Origin: an uncultured Opitutaceae bacterium
Lineage (GTDB): Bacteria > Verrucomicrobiota > Verrucomicrobiia > Opitutales > Opitutaceae
DNA: 64,000 bases
Direction of reading: 5' to 3'
Assembly: GCA_903862935.1 (NCBI GenBank)
Contig: CAIOZY010000004.1
Coordinates: 31,844 to 95,843, forward strand
Positions 1-7,779 of the stretch are shown here, in pieces; position 1 is the first letter of the stretch, and the number at the start of each line of letters is the position of its first letter. Position numbers and translations under genes: made by a program. The notes below the pieces were generated by a model. The model was not told the origin of the DNA. It searched no databases and worked only from the letters and a program-made list of their open reading frames with translations.

Positions 1-414
1 CGACGACCACAAGCAGGTCGCCACGGAGGGTCTCATGATCTGCCGCTGCCCGCGCCCGCTCCAACTCGCCCCCAACATTCGTGCCCTGCCGTGGTGGATG
101 CTGTAGCCAAGGTCAACCTTAGGGGCTGTTGGCTCCCACGCCGGATGAAGACGTCGCCCGCCAGGTTCAGAGGGTGCGGGCAGGCCGGGTCAGGCAGTGC
201 CGGAAGAGCACAACCAAGCCCCGGAAATGGGCTAAGCCTTGCTGGACCACAGGCTCATCGTGCTGCACCAGAGCCGAAAATGGGCCTCCTGCGCACACAA
301 AAATGCGTCAGACTCTAAACGGCATAACCAGAACCTAGAACGTCACTCAAAAACCGGAGAAATCATGAGCCCTGAACCTGTCACCCCGCGCAGGAACCTC
401 CGGCGCCTCCAGCC
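1..414. other. Stretch with no recognised gene
   Basis: No convincing coding region is visible here. A short plus-strand frame open from the window edge to a TAG at 104-106 could be the tail of a gene cut off on the left, but its 34 residues match nothing I recognise. The two small open frames between 91 and 338 overlap each other, read as arginine/proline-rich composition shadows and have no ribosome binding site. I see no terminator, repeat or RNA gene. Confidence 0.4.
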
Positions 415-846
415 ATGAGCAGACCCTATGTCTTCCTGGATCCGACCGGGGCCGGCGACCTGGGCCTGTGCCTTATCGTGCCGCACCCGACAGGGATCGA
501 CTACGGGCACCAGTGCGGCGGGTATCTCTGCGAGGAGAAGATGATGGAGGGCTACGCCGTCCCTCTCGGGCAGCGGGAGATCGAACTCAAGATCTACGAA
601 TTCTTCGACCGGGAGTTCGCCGGCCACTGCTACCCGCCCAGGAACACCTGGACCCCGGACCGGACTGCAAAACTGAACGAACTCCTGGCCCAGGTGAGCT
701 GCACGCGGTGCTCGGAGGCGAGCGGCTCCGAGGAGGAAGGCGGCCTCACCCTCGACCCGGAGAGGATCCACGAGTGCGTCGAGGGATGGATCCCCGTGAA
801 AGGCCCCCTGGGGCGCGCCGTGCTGACCCTGATCAACTGCGACTGA
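415..846 (+). CDS. DUF6210-like family protein, function unknown
   Basis: A 143-residue soluble protein with no signal peptide or membrane segment. The N-terminal part has the pattern I associate with DUF6210: a FLDPTGAG start, then IVPHPTGIDYGHQCGGYLC, then a GYAVPL segment. The middle holds an acidic stretch and a C-x2-C pair (CTRC), and the C-terminus ends in an LTLINCD strand. Codon use is normal for the window. No Shine-Dalgarno precedes the ATG. It is separated by 159 bp from the downstream sugar operon and on present evidence is a single-gene unit. The family assignment is from memory of the motif and is moderately uncertain; no biochemical role can be given. Confidence 0.5.
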   Translation: MSRPYVFLDPTGAGDLGLCLIVPHPTGIDYGHQCGGYLCEEKMMEGYAVPLGQREIELKIYEFFDREFAGHCYPPRNTWTPDRTAKLNELLAQVSCTRCSEASGSEEEGGLTLDPERIHECVEGWIPVKGPLGRAVLTLINCD

Positions 847-1005
847 GGCCTGCCCTGCCGGAACGGCGCCGTCCCTATCCCCGGGGTTGCTTTCGCGGGG
901 GGCCCTGGGATATCTTGCGCAGGCTGGGCCTGCCGGCATCCCTGAGGACAAGGGACGCTTCCGAAGTGCCTTGTCCCCAACGCCTGCCGCAGGGCCGCCC
1001 TCCTC

Positions 1006-1734
1006 ATGTCCCCCCTCGCCTCCGACTACTCCGCCACCGTCACCCGGCTGATCAAGCGCCTGTGCGACGTGAACGCCCCCGTCCTGGGAGCCCTCGCCCC
1101 GATCATCGGCCGCTCGGTCGCCGAGGGAGGGGTCATCCACACTTTCGGAAGCGGCCATAGCGACGTCATCGCCCGGGAGATCGTCGGCCGGGCCGGCGGC
1201 CTGGTGTGCGTGAGCAGCGTCGAGGACCCGACGGCCGGCCACGCCGAGAACATCGTCGGCTACGGCACCCGGATCGCCGAGCGCCACGACAACCGCTACG
1301 GCCTGCGGACCGGGGAGACGATCATCGTCATCTCCAATTCCGGCAAGAACTGCTCCCCGATCGAGGTGGCCCTGTACGCCAAGCAGAAGGGCCTCACCGT
1401 GGCGGCCCTCACCTGCCTGGCGATGTCCCGGGAGGCGAAGACCGTGCACCCCGGCGCCAGGAACTTGCACCTTATCGCAGATCACGTCCTGGATAATTGC
1501 GGGGTGTCCGGGGATGCGACCCAGGACGTCGGCGACGGCATCCGGGCGGGGCCGACCTCCACGATTGCGGGGGCCCTGCTCCTTAATCTCCTGTTCCTCG
1601 AGGTCGTCGACTGGCTGAAGGCAAACGGCCACACCCCGCCGCTGCTTCGCAGCCAGAACCTCCCCGGGGCGATCGAGCAGAACCGAGCGCTCGCAAGGCG
1701 CTACGCCGGGCGGCTGAGTAAGCCCCTTGCCTGA
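1006..1734 (+). CDS. SIS-domain sugar-phosphate protein (UPF0309-like)
   Basis: A 242-residue single SIS (sugar isomerase) domain. The nucleotide/sugar-phosphate loop FGSGHSDVIAREIVGRAGG (about residues 45-63) and a second loop VISNSGKNCSPIEVALYAK (about 108-126) are typical of UPF0309/AgaS-like proteins that bind or isomerise amino-sugar phosphates. It lacks the lyase signature of MurQ etherases, so the precise reaction is open. The next gene, a BadF/NagK-type kinase, begins 10 bp after its stop, and the two are the natural pair: kinase makes the hexosamine phosphate, SIS protein acts on it. It heads the transport and peptidase operon that runs to 9528. The cytosol is the expected location. 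Confidence 0.72.
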   Translation: MSPLASDYSATVTRLIKRLCDVNAPVLGALAPIIGRSVAEGGVIHTFGSGHSDVIAREIVGRAGGLVCVSSVEDPTAGHAENIVGYGTRIAERHDNRYGLRTGETIIVISNSGKNCSPIEVALYAKQKGLTVAALTCLAMSREAKTVHPGARNLHLIADHVLDNCGVSGDATQDVGDGIRAGPTSTIAGALLLNLLFLEVVDWLKANGHTPPLLRSQNLPGAIEQNRALARRYAGRLSKPLA

Positions 1735-1744
1735 GCCGCTCCCG

Positions 1745-2653
1745 ATGGCCTTCAGAATCGGAGTCGACGGCGGAGGCACGAAGACCGAGTGCGTCCTTGT
1801 TGACGCGGGCGGGGTCGTGCTCGCCCGGCACACCGCGCCGGGATGCAGCCCGAGCCACGCCGGGCCCGAAAAGGCCCGGGCGATCCTCGGCGAGGCGCTT
1901 CGCGACCTCCTGTCCCAGGGTCCCCGAGGTCCGGTTGAGCAGACGCTGCTTTGCATGGCGGGAAACCCCGCGTTCTGGAGGGAGACGGCCTCCTCGCTGC
2001 AGGGCTTCGGCCGGGTCGAGACCGCGGCCGACCACCTGCCGGTCCTGGAGCTTGCGACCGGGGGAGGGCCGGGCCTGGTCCTCCACGCCGGGACGGGCTC
2101 CTTCGTCGCGGCTCGGGGTCCGGACGGCAAGGTCCACTATGCGGGGGGCCTGGGCTGGCGCTTCGGGGACCCGGCAAGCGGCTACGAGCTGGGCCGGCGC
2201 GGGGCGGCCCGGGCGCTTCTGGAGCTGCAGGGCTGGGCAAAGCGGACCGCGCTCGCCGAGGCGCTCGCCGCCCACACAGGCGTCCCCGACTACACGACCA
2301 ATTCCAGGATCCTTAACACCCACGCCGAGGCCAATTCAAAGATCGCCTCCTTCGCGCCGCGGCTGGTCGAGCTGGCCGAGTCCGGATGCGAGCCCGCCCG
2401 CCAGGTCCTCCTCGACTCAATCGGCGGCCTGGCGGCGATCGCCGACTCGGTCCTCGCCCGGGTGTTCTCAAAGGGTTCGCCTCCCCTGCCCTGCGGCGTT
2501 TCCGGCATTCTCCTCACCCGGCCCGCCGTTTTCGCCCTCGTCGCGGAGGAGGCGGCCGCGCGGGCCTGGCCGGTCATCCTGGAGCCCGTCATCGAGCCGC
2601 CCATCGAGGGGGTCCTAAGGCTCCTTCTCAAACCCCCGGGCTCCCCGCTGTGA
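1745..2653 (+). CDS. BadF/BadG/BcrA ATPase family kinase, probable N-acetylglucosamine kinase
   Basis: A 302-residue ASKHA-fold kinase. The first phosphate loop GVDGGGTKTECVLVD lies at residues 5-19, and the second, LVLHAGTGSFVAARG, near 112-126, followed by the GGLGWRFGDPASGYELG motif seen in eukaryotic-type GlcNAc kinases and their bacterial relatives. These proteins use ATP to phosphorylate GlcNAc or related amino sugars. I chose the ATG at 1745, which puts the phosphate loop at the usual distance from the N-terminus; an in-frame TTG at 1727 would add six residues and overlap the SIS gene. Context with a SIS protein, a peptide importer and a peptidase points to salvage of peptidoglycan fragments (inference). 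Confidence 0.75.
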   Translation: MAFRIGVDGGGTKTECVLVDAGGVVLARHTAPGCSPSHAGPEKARAILGEALRDLLSQGPRGPVEQTLLCMAGNPAFWRETASSLQGFGRVETAADHLPVLELATGGGPGLVLHAGTGSFVAARGPDGKVHYAGGLGWRFGDPASGYELGRRGAARALLELQGWAKRTALAEALAAHTGVPDYTTNSRILNTHAEANSKIASFAPRLVELAESGCEPARQVLLDSIGGLAAIADSVLARVFSKGSPPLPCGVSGILLTRPAVFALVAEEAAARAWPVILEPVIEPPIEGVLRLLLKPPGSPL

Positions 2654-4263
2654 AGCGGACCGCACTATGGTTTGCGGCCCTGGCCCTGGGCGCGCTCGCC
2701 CTCTCCGGGTGCGGGCGCGACGGGACTTCCCCGTCCACCACAGGCTCGGTCGTCCGAATCAGCCAGAGAAACGAGCCTGAGGACCTGGATCCCGCCCTGG
2801 CCTCGATCCCTGACTCCTTTTTCGTCATCCGGGCCTTGAGCGAGGGCCTGGTCCTTCCGACAGCCACGGGCCCCGTTCCCGGGGCGGCCGAGCGATGGGA
2901 GGTTTCGCCCGACGGAACAACCTACACCTTCCACCTGCGCGAGGGCGCCCTGTGGTCCGACGGCGAACCGGTCACCGCGGAGGACTTCATCGCCTCGTAT
3001 CGCCGGCTGCTGACCCCGTCGACGGCAGCGCCCAAGGCGGAGCTTTTCTACCCCGTCCGAAACGCCCGGGACTACGTCGCTGGCCGGATCACGGATTTTA
3101 CCGAGGTGGGCTTTCGGGCCGCCGACCCCCGGACCCTCGTTATTACCCTGGAGCGACCGGCGCCCCGGTTTCTCGACTATGCGGCGAGCGGTCCCTGGAT
3201 CCCCGCGAGCCCCGGGGTGGTCGCCCGGTGGGGCCGCCAGTGGACGCGGCCGGGGCACCATGTCGGCAACGGGCCTTTCGTCCTTTCCGAATGGCTCCCC
3301 AACCAGCGGATCACCGTCACCCGGAACCCCAGGTACTGGGACTGGGCCTCGGTCCGGCTGGATTCGATCCAGTTTGTCCGCCTGGACGATGGGGAGTCCG
3401 AGGAGCGGGCCTACCGGGCGGGCGACATCGACGTGACGCTCGCCCTGCCGTACACGAAGCTTGAGACCTACGAGCGGGAGAGGCCCGCCGACGTGCACCG
3501 CCTGGAGCTTGGGGAGACCCGCTACCTTTCCTTCAACACCCGCCGCCCGCCGCTGGATGACCCGAGGGTGCGCCAGGCCCTGTCCCTGGCGATCGACCGG
3601 GAGCGGATCGTAACCGACGTCCTGAGGGGCGACCAGCCGGCCGCCGCGCGACTGCTCGCCCCGGCGCTCCTTGGTTCTGCCGGCTCGGGCGAAACCCCCG
3701 CAGGCCCGCCCGCCTCCGGGGATCCCGCGGCCGCGGCCCGGCTCCTTGCCCAGGCCGGATTTCCCGGCGGGCGGGGGTTCCCCAGGCTCGAACTCTCCGG
3801 CTGGTCGGCGACGCCGGTCCTGGAGGCGATCCAGGCCATGTGGAGGAAGGCCCTGGGGATCGAGGTGTCGGTCTCGGTCCGAGAGGCCCGCGTCCACGTC
3901 GCAGCCCTGCGCTCCGGGGCCTACGATATTGCGCTCGTCACGCTCATTCCCGACGTCGCCGACCCGCTCGCGGCCCTGGAAAACTTTTCAAGCTCCTCCC
4001 CGGGAAACTACCCACACTGGTCGGACATCGGCTTCGACAAGCTGCTCGCCGGGGCGGCCTCGGCGGGGACCCCCGCCCAGCGCTCGGCGTTCCTGTTCTC
4101 CGCGGAGAAGCGCCTCCTCGAGGCGCAGCCGCTGGCCCCGCTTTACTTCAACGTCAAGATCTGGGCCATGAGGCCGGCGGTGACCGGCTGGGAGGAGGAC
4201 GCCCTGTGGAACCGGACCTACTCCCACCTAGGGTTGGGGTTGCCATCGGGCCCGGCGCCGTAA
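2650..4263 (+). CDS. Oligopeptide ABC transporter substrate-binding lipoprotein (OppA/SBP family 5)
   Basis: A 537-residue SBP_bac_5 protein. The GTG at 2650 overlaps the kinase stop by 4 nt (GTGA). The N-terminus is a lipoprotein signal: KRTALW, a hydrophobic run, then the lipobox LSGC at residues 18-21, so it should be membrane anchored and periplasmic. Family features follow: RNEPEDLDPALASIPDSF, the YTFHLREGALWSDGEPVTAEDF motif (about 95-117) and DDPRVRQALSLAIDRERI (about 301-318). It binds peptides and hands them to the OppBC permeases encoded at 5899 and 6870. An MppA-like role with murein peptides is plausible from the amino-sugar genes next door but is not shown by the sequence. Confidence 0.88.
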   Translation: MKRTALWFAALALGALALSGCGRDGTSPSTTGSVVRISQRNEPEDLDPALASIPDSFFVIRALSEGLVLPTATGPVPGAAERWEVSPDGTTYTFHLREGALWSDGEPVTAEDFIASYRRLLTPSTAAPKAELFYPVRNARDYVAGRITDFTEVGFRAADPRTLVITLERPAPRFLDYAASGPWIPASPGVVARWGRQWTRPGHHVGNGPFVLSEWLPNQRITVTRNPRYWDWASVRLDSIQFVRLDDGESEERAYRAGDIDVTLALPYTKLETYERERPADVHRLELGETRYLSFNTRRPPLDDPRVRQALSLAIDRERIVTDVLRGDQPAAARLLAPALLGSAGSGETPAGPPASGDPAAAARLLAQAGFPGGRGFPRLELSGWSATPVLEAIQAMWRKALGIEVSVSVREARVHVAALRSGAYDIALVTLIPDVADPLAALENFSSSSPGNYPHWSDIGFDKLLAGAASAGTPAQRSAFLFSAEKRLLEAQPLAPLYFNVKIWAMRPAVTGWEEDALWNRTYSHLGLGLPSGPAP

Positions 4264-4274
4264 CAATCCGCCCC

Positions 4275-5894
4275 ATGCGCACCCTGGGATTCTTCCTCGC
4301 ATTTGCGGGCGCGGCGGCGCTTTCCGCCAGTGAGACCCGGCCCGCCTTTTCCGGCGACCGGATCCTCAAACACATCAAGGTCCTCGCTTCCGACGATTTC
4401 GAGGGGCGCGGACCCGGGACGGCCGGCGAGGTGAAGTCGGTCGCCTACCTGATCGACAACTTCAAGGGCTTCGGCCTCCTGCCCGGAAACCCCGACGGCA
4501 CGTTCATCCAGGACGTGCCGCTCGTTGGAATCACCTCGCAGACGAAGAGCTCATTTGCGTTCGCCTCCCAGACCATCAGCCCGGTGTGGATCAACGACTA
4601 CGTGGCCGTCTCGCACCGCATGGCCCCCCACGTCGAGGTGAAGAGTAGCGACCTAGTCTTCTGCGGCTACGGGATCGTGGCCCCGGAGTTCGGATGGGAC
4701 GACTTCAAGGGGGTCGACGTCCGCGGGAAGACCATCGTCGTCCTGGTGAACAACCCGCCCTTCAAGGGCAACCGCATGTTCTACTGCGGCCGCTGGTCCT
4801 ACAAGTACGAGCAGGCCTCCGCCCTCGGTGCGGCCGGCTGCCTGATCGTCCACGAGCCGGGACCGGCCGGGTACCCCTTCGCAGTCATCGCCGCCAGCCA
4901 GGCCCGCGAGAACTTCGACCTCGAGGCCGCAGACGGGAACGCTAGCCAGGTTGCGGTCGAGGGCTGGCTGACCCTCAACGGGGCGAAGACCCTCTTCGCA
5001 GCCGCGGGGCTGGACTTCGCCCAGATGAAGGCCGCGGCGCTGAAGAAGGACTTCCGCCCGGTCCCGATGAACGCCAAGGCCTCCTTCTCGATCGACAACG
5101 TCGTGCGCAAGGTCGCCTCCAAGAACGTGGTCGCCAAGCTCGAGGGCTCGAACCCGAAACTCAAGGACGAGCTCGTCATCTACAGCGCCCACTGGGACCA
5201 CCTCGGGAAGGACTCCCGCCTGAAGGGCGACCCGGTCTTCCACGGGGCCCTGGACAACGCCTCGGGCTGCGCGGCCCTGATTGAGATTGCCCGGGCCTAC
5301 TCGGAGCTCAAGGGAGCGGACCGGCCCCAGAGGACGATCCTGTTCTTGTCGATCACGGCCGAGGAGAAGGGCCTGCTGGGGTCGCGCTTCTATGCGACCC
5401 ACCCCCTCTACCCCCTGACCAAGACCCTGGCCGACATCAATATGGACGGCTTCAACGTCTACGGCCCGTCCGACGACCTCGAGAGCGTGGGGCTGGGCGC
5501 CTCGACCCTGGACGACATCTCGGCCGAGCTTTTGAAGCCGTCGGGCCGCTACCTCGTCGCCGAACTCCACCCCGAGTGGGGCAGCTACTACCGAAGCGAC
5601 CACTTCGAGTTCGCCAAGGTCGGCGTCCCGGCCTGCCACCTCGGGGGCGGATGGCACTACGTCGGCCACCCCGAGCAGTTCGGCAGGGACCTGGCGAACT
5701 CCTACACGATCAACGATTATCACAAGGTGACCGACACCATTAAGCCGTTCTGGAACCTGGGCGGCGCCGCCCAGGATGCCGCCGTCATCTTCGAATTGGG
5801 GCGCCGCGTCGCCGACGGGGACCGCTGGCCCGAGTGGAAGCCGGGCAACGAGTTCAAGGCCCGGCGGGACGCCATGATGGCTGCGCCCCACTGA
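4275..5894 (+). CDS. Secreted M28-family zinc aminopeptidase with PA domain
   Basis: A 539-residue protein with a signal peptide (MRTLGFFLAFAGAAALSA), a protease-associated insertion (about 90-250) and an M28 peptidase domain (about 285-500). The di-zinc ligands are all visible: H in SAHWDHLG (about 306), D in ALDNASG (about 325), the E-E pair in ITAEEKG (about 361), D in INMDGFN (about 389) and H in WHYVGH (about 460). It should remove N-terminal residues from peptides in the periplasm. It sits between the OppA and OppB genes, so its products may feed the importer. The ATG at 4275 gives a clean signal peptide, and the gap to the OppA stop is 11 bp. Confidence 0.88.
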   Translation: MRTLGFFLAFAGAAALSASETRPAFSGDRILKHIKVLASDDFEGRGPGTAGEVKSVAYLIDNFKGFGLLPGNPDGTFIQDVPLVGITSQTKSSFAFASQTISPVWINDYVAVSHRMAPHVEVKSSDLVFCGYGIVAPEFGWDDFKGVDVRGKTIVVLVNNPPFKGNRMFYCGRWSYKYEQASALGAAGCLIVHEPGPAGYPFAVIAASQARENFDLEAADGNASQVAVEGWLTLNGAKTLFAAAGLDFAQMKAAALKKDFRPVPMNAKASFSIDNVVRKVASKNVVAKLEGSNPKLKDELVIYSAHWDHLGKDSRLKGDPVFHGALDNASGCAALIEIARAYSELKGADRPQRTILFLSITAEEKGLLGSRFYATHPLYPLTKTLADINMDGFNVYGPSDDLESVGLGASTLDDISAELLKPSGRYLVAELHPEWGSYYRSDHFEFAKVGVPACHLGGGWHYVGHPEQFGRDLANSYTINDYHKVTDTIKPFWNLGGAAQDAAVIFELGRRVADGDRWPEWKPGNEFKARRDAMMAAPH

Positions 5895-5898
5895 TCCC

Positions 5899-6873
5899 GT
5901 GCTGCGCTTCATAGGCCGCCGCCTCCTGGAGGCCATCCCCGTGATGCTCGTCATCGTCACGGGGACCTTCTTCATGCAGCGCTTCGTGCCCGGCGGCCCG
6001 TTCACGGCGGAGAAGGCGGTGACGCCCGAGGTGATGCATAACCTCGAGGCGTACTACCACCTGAACGACCCCCTGTGGAAGCAGTACACCGATTACCTCT
6101 GGGACCTGTGCCCCAAGAGGTTCCATCCCGGTGAACTCGCCAAGGGCCTGGACTTCAAGGCGGCCTTCGGGGTGGATTTCCGCCCGTCGTTCAAGTACCC
6201 GAACCGCACCGTCAACGAGATCATCGCCGACAAGCTTCCGGTCTCCCTGGAGCTCGGGGGCTGGTCGCTGCTCGTGGCCCTGGGGCTCGGGCTACCCCTG
6301 GGGATCCTGGCCGCCGTGCGGCGCAACACCTGGGTCGACTACCTGTGCTCGTCGCTTGCGATGACGGGCATCTGCGTGCCGACCTTCGTTCTGGGCCCGA
6401 TCCTCGTGCTCGCCTTCGCGATCCACACGGGCTGGTTCAACGCCTCGGGCTGGTACGGGCCGATCGACCGGGTGCTGCCCTGCCTCACGCTGGGCAACGT
6501 CTACGCGGCCTACATCGCCCGCCTCACCCGAGGGGGCCTCCTCGAGGTGCTCAACCAGGACTACATCCGAACGGCCCGGGCCAAGGGGGCGAGCGAGCTG
6601 CGGGTCGTCTTCCGGCACGCGCTGCGCGGGGGCCTGCTTCCGGTCGTGTCGTTCCTGGGACCAGCGACCGCGGGCATCCTCACCGGCTCCTTCGTGATCG
6701 AGACCATCTTCCAGATCCCCGGCCTCGGCCGGGAGTTCGTGAACTCCGCCTTCAACCGGGACTACACCCTGGTCCTGGGGACGGTGATCCTGTACGCCGC
6801 GATGATCATCATCCTGAACCTGGCGGTCGACGTCGTCCAGGTCCTCATGAACCCGCGGCACAAGTTCGAGTGA
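5899..6873 (+). CDS. Oligopeptide ABC transporter permease OppB-type
   Basis: A 324-residue inner-membrane permease of the BPD_transp_1 family. It opens with FIGRRLLEAIPVMLVIVTGTFF, the classic OppB first helix followed by FVPGGPF, has five further membrane segments, and carries the cytoplasmic EAA loop YIRTARAKGASELRVVFRHA near residue 220, which docks the ATPase. The start is a GTG at 5899, four bases after the peptidase stop. It forms a heterodimer with the OppC-type protein encoded next. No OppD or OppF ATPase gene is present anywhere in the operon, so the ATPase subunits must come from another locus. Confidence 0.9.
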   Translation: MLRFIGRRLLEAIPVMLVIVTGTFFMQRFVPGGPFTAEKAVTPEVMHNLEAYYHLNDPLWKQYTDYLWDLCPKRFHPGELAKGLDFKAAFGVDFRPSFKYPNRTVNEIIADKLPVSLELGGWSLLVALGLGLPLGILAAVRRNTWVDYLCSSLAMTGICVPTFVLGPILVLAFAIHTGWFNASGWYGPIDRVLPCLTLGNVYAAYIARLTRGGLLEVLNQDYIRTARAKGASELRVVFRHALRGGLLPVVSFLGPATAGILTGSFVIETIFQIPGLGREFVNSAFNRDYTLVLGTVILYAAMIIILNLAVDVVQVLMNPRHKFE

Positions 6874-7775
6874 CGATTTTTCCCCCCAGGAATCTCTCCG
6901 CCCCCGGTGCCGCGCTCCCCTCCGAGGAGAGCGGGCACTCGCCGTGGAGCGACGCATGGGCCCGGCTTCGCAAGAACCGGCTGGCCGTGGCGGGAGGGAT
7001 CGTGGTCGTTGTCCTCGCCGTCTTGTGCGCCGCCGGCCCCATCTTCTCCCAGTCCTACGAGGAGCAGAACCTGGACCTGGGCGCCTCCTCCCCCAGCCTC
7101 GCCCACTGGCTGGGAACCGACACCCTGGGCCGCGACCTCCTGGCGCGGGTCCTCTACGGCGGCCGGATATCGATCCTTGTCGGGCTTGTCGCCACCGTCG
7201 TCGCCCTGGTGATCGGGGTCACCTACGGGGCGGTCGCCGGGTTTGTCGGGGGCAAGGCCGACACGGTCATGATGCGGGTCGTGGACATCCTCTACGCCCT
7301 GCCGTTCACGATCTTCGTCATCTTGCTGATGGTCTTCTTCGGGCGTAACATCTTCCTCCTGTTCTTCGCCATCGGCGCGGTCGAGTGGCTGACGATGGCC
7401 CGGATCGTCCGGGGCCAGGTGCTGTCTATCAAGCGCATGGAGTTCATCGAGGCAGCCCGGGCCTTAGGCTACGGCCGCAGGCGGATCATCTTCCGCCACA
7501 TCATCCCGAACATCCTCGGGCCCATCATTGTCTACACGACCCTGACGATCCCCGCCGTCATGCTTCTGGAGGCCTTCCTGAGCTTCCTCGGCCTCGGGGT
7601 GCAGCCGCCGATGAGCTCTTGGGGGGTCCTCATCAAGGACGGGGCCGACAAGATGGAGGAGTACTGGTGGCTGCTCGTCTTCCCCGGGACGGCCTTCTCC
7701 CTGACGCTTTTTTCCCTGAATTTTCTCGGCGACGGGCTCCGGGACGCGTTGGATGTCAGGGCGTCCAAGGACTGA
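6870..7775 (+). CDS. Oligopeptide ABC transporter permease OppC-type
   Basis: A 301-residue permease with an N-terminal OppC_N segment (SPWSDAWARLRKNRLAVAGG) leading into the first membrane helix, then the conserved WLGTDTLGRDLLARVLYGGR motif (about 82-101), which is diagnostic of OppC/DppC. The EAA loop EAARALGYGRRRIIFRHIIP lies near residue 193. The GTG at 6870 overlaps the OppB stop by 4 nt (GTGA), which implies translational coupling. It pairs with the preceding OppB-type subunit to form the membrane channel for peptide import. The following gene is an MsbA-like exporter only 4 bp downstream, not the expected OppD/OppF ATPases. Confidence 0.9.
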   Translation: MTIFPPRNLSAPGAALPSEESGHSPWSDAWARLRKNRLAVAGGIVVVVLAVLCAAGPIFSQSYEEQNLDLGASSPSLAHWLGTDTLGRDLLARVLYGGRISILVGLVATVVALVIGVTYGAVAGFVGGKADTVMMRVVDILYALPFTIFVILLMVFFGRNIFLLFFAIGAVEWLTMARIVRGQVLSIKRMEFIEAARALGYGRRRIIFRHIIPNILGPIIVYTTLTIPAVMLLEAFLSFLGLGVQPPMSSWGVLIKDGADKMEEYWWLLVFPGTAFSLTLFSLNFLGDGLRDALDVRASKD

Positions 7776-7779
7776 CTGG

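Noticed and set aside
1..106. C-terminal fragment of a gene cut by the left window edge
   Set aside because: Open frame is only 34 codons and matches no family; kept as a remark rather than a feature.
343..2130. 595-residue open frame on the minus strand
   Set aside because: Arginine/glycine/proline-rich, opposite to clear genes (DUF6210-like, SIS, BadF kinase) with family motifs; a high-GC shadow frame.
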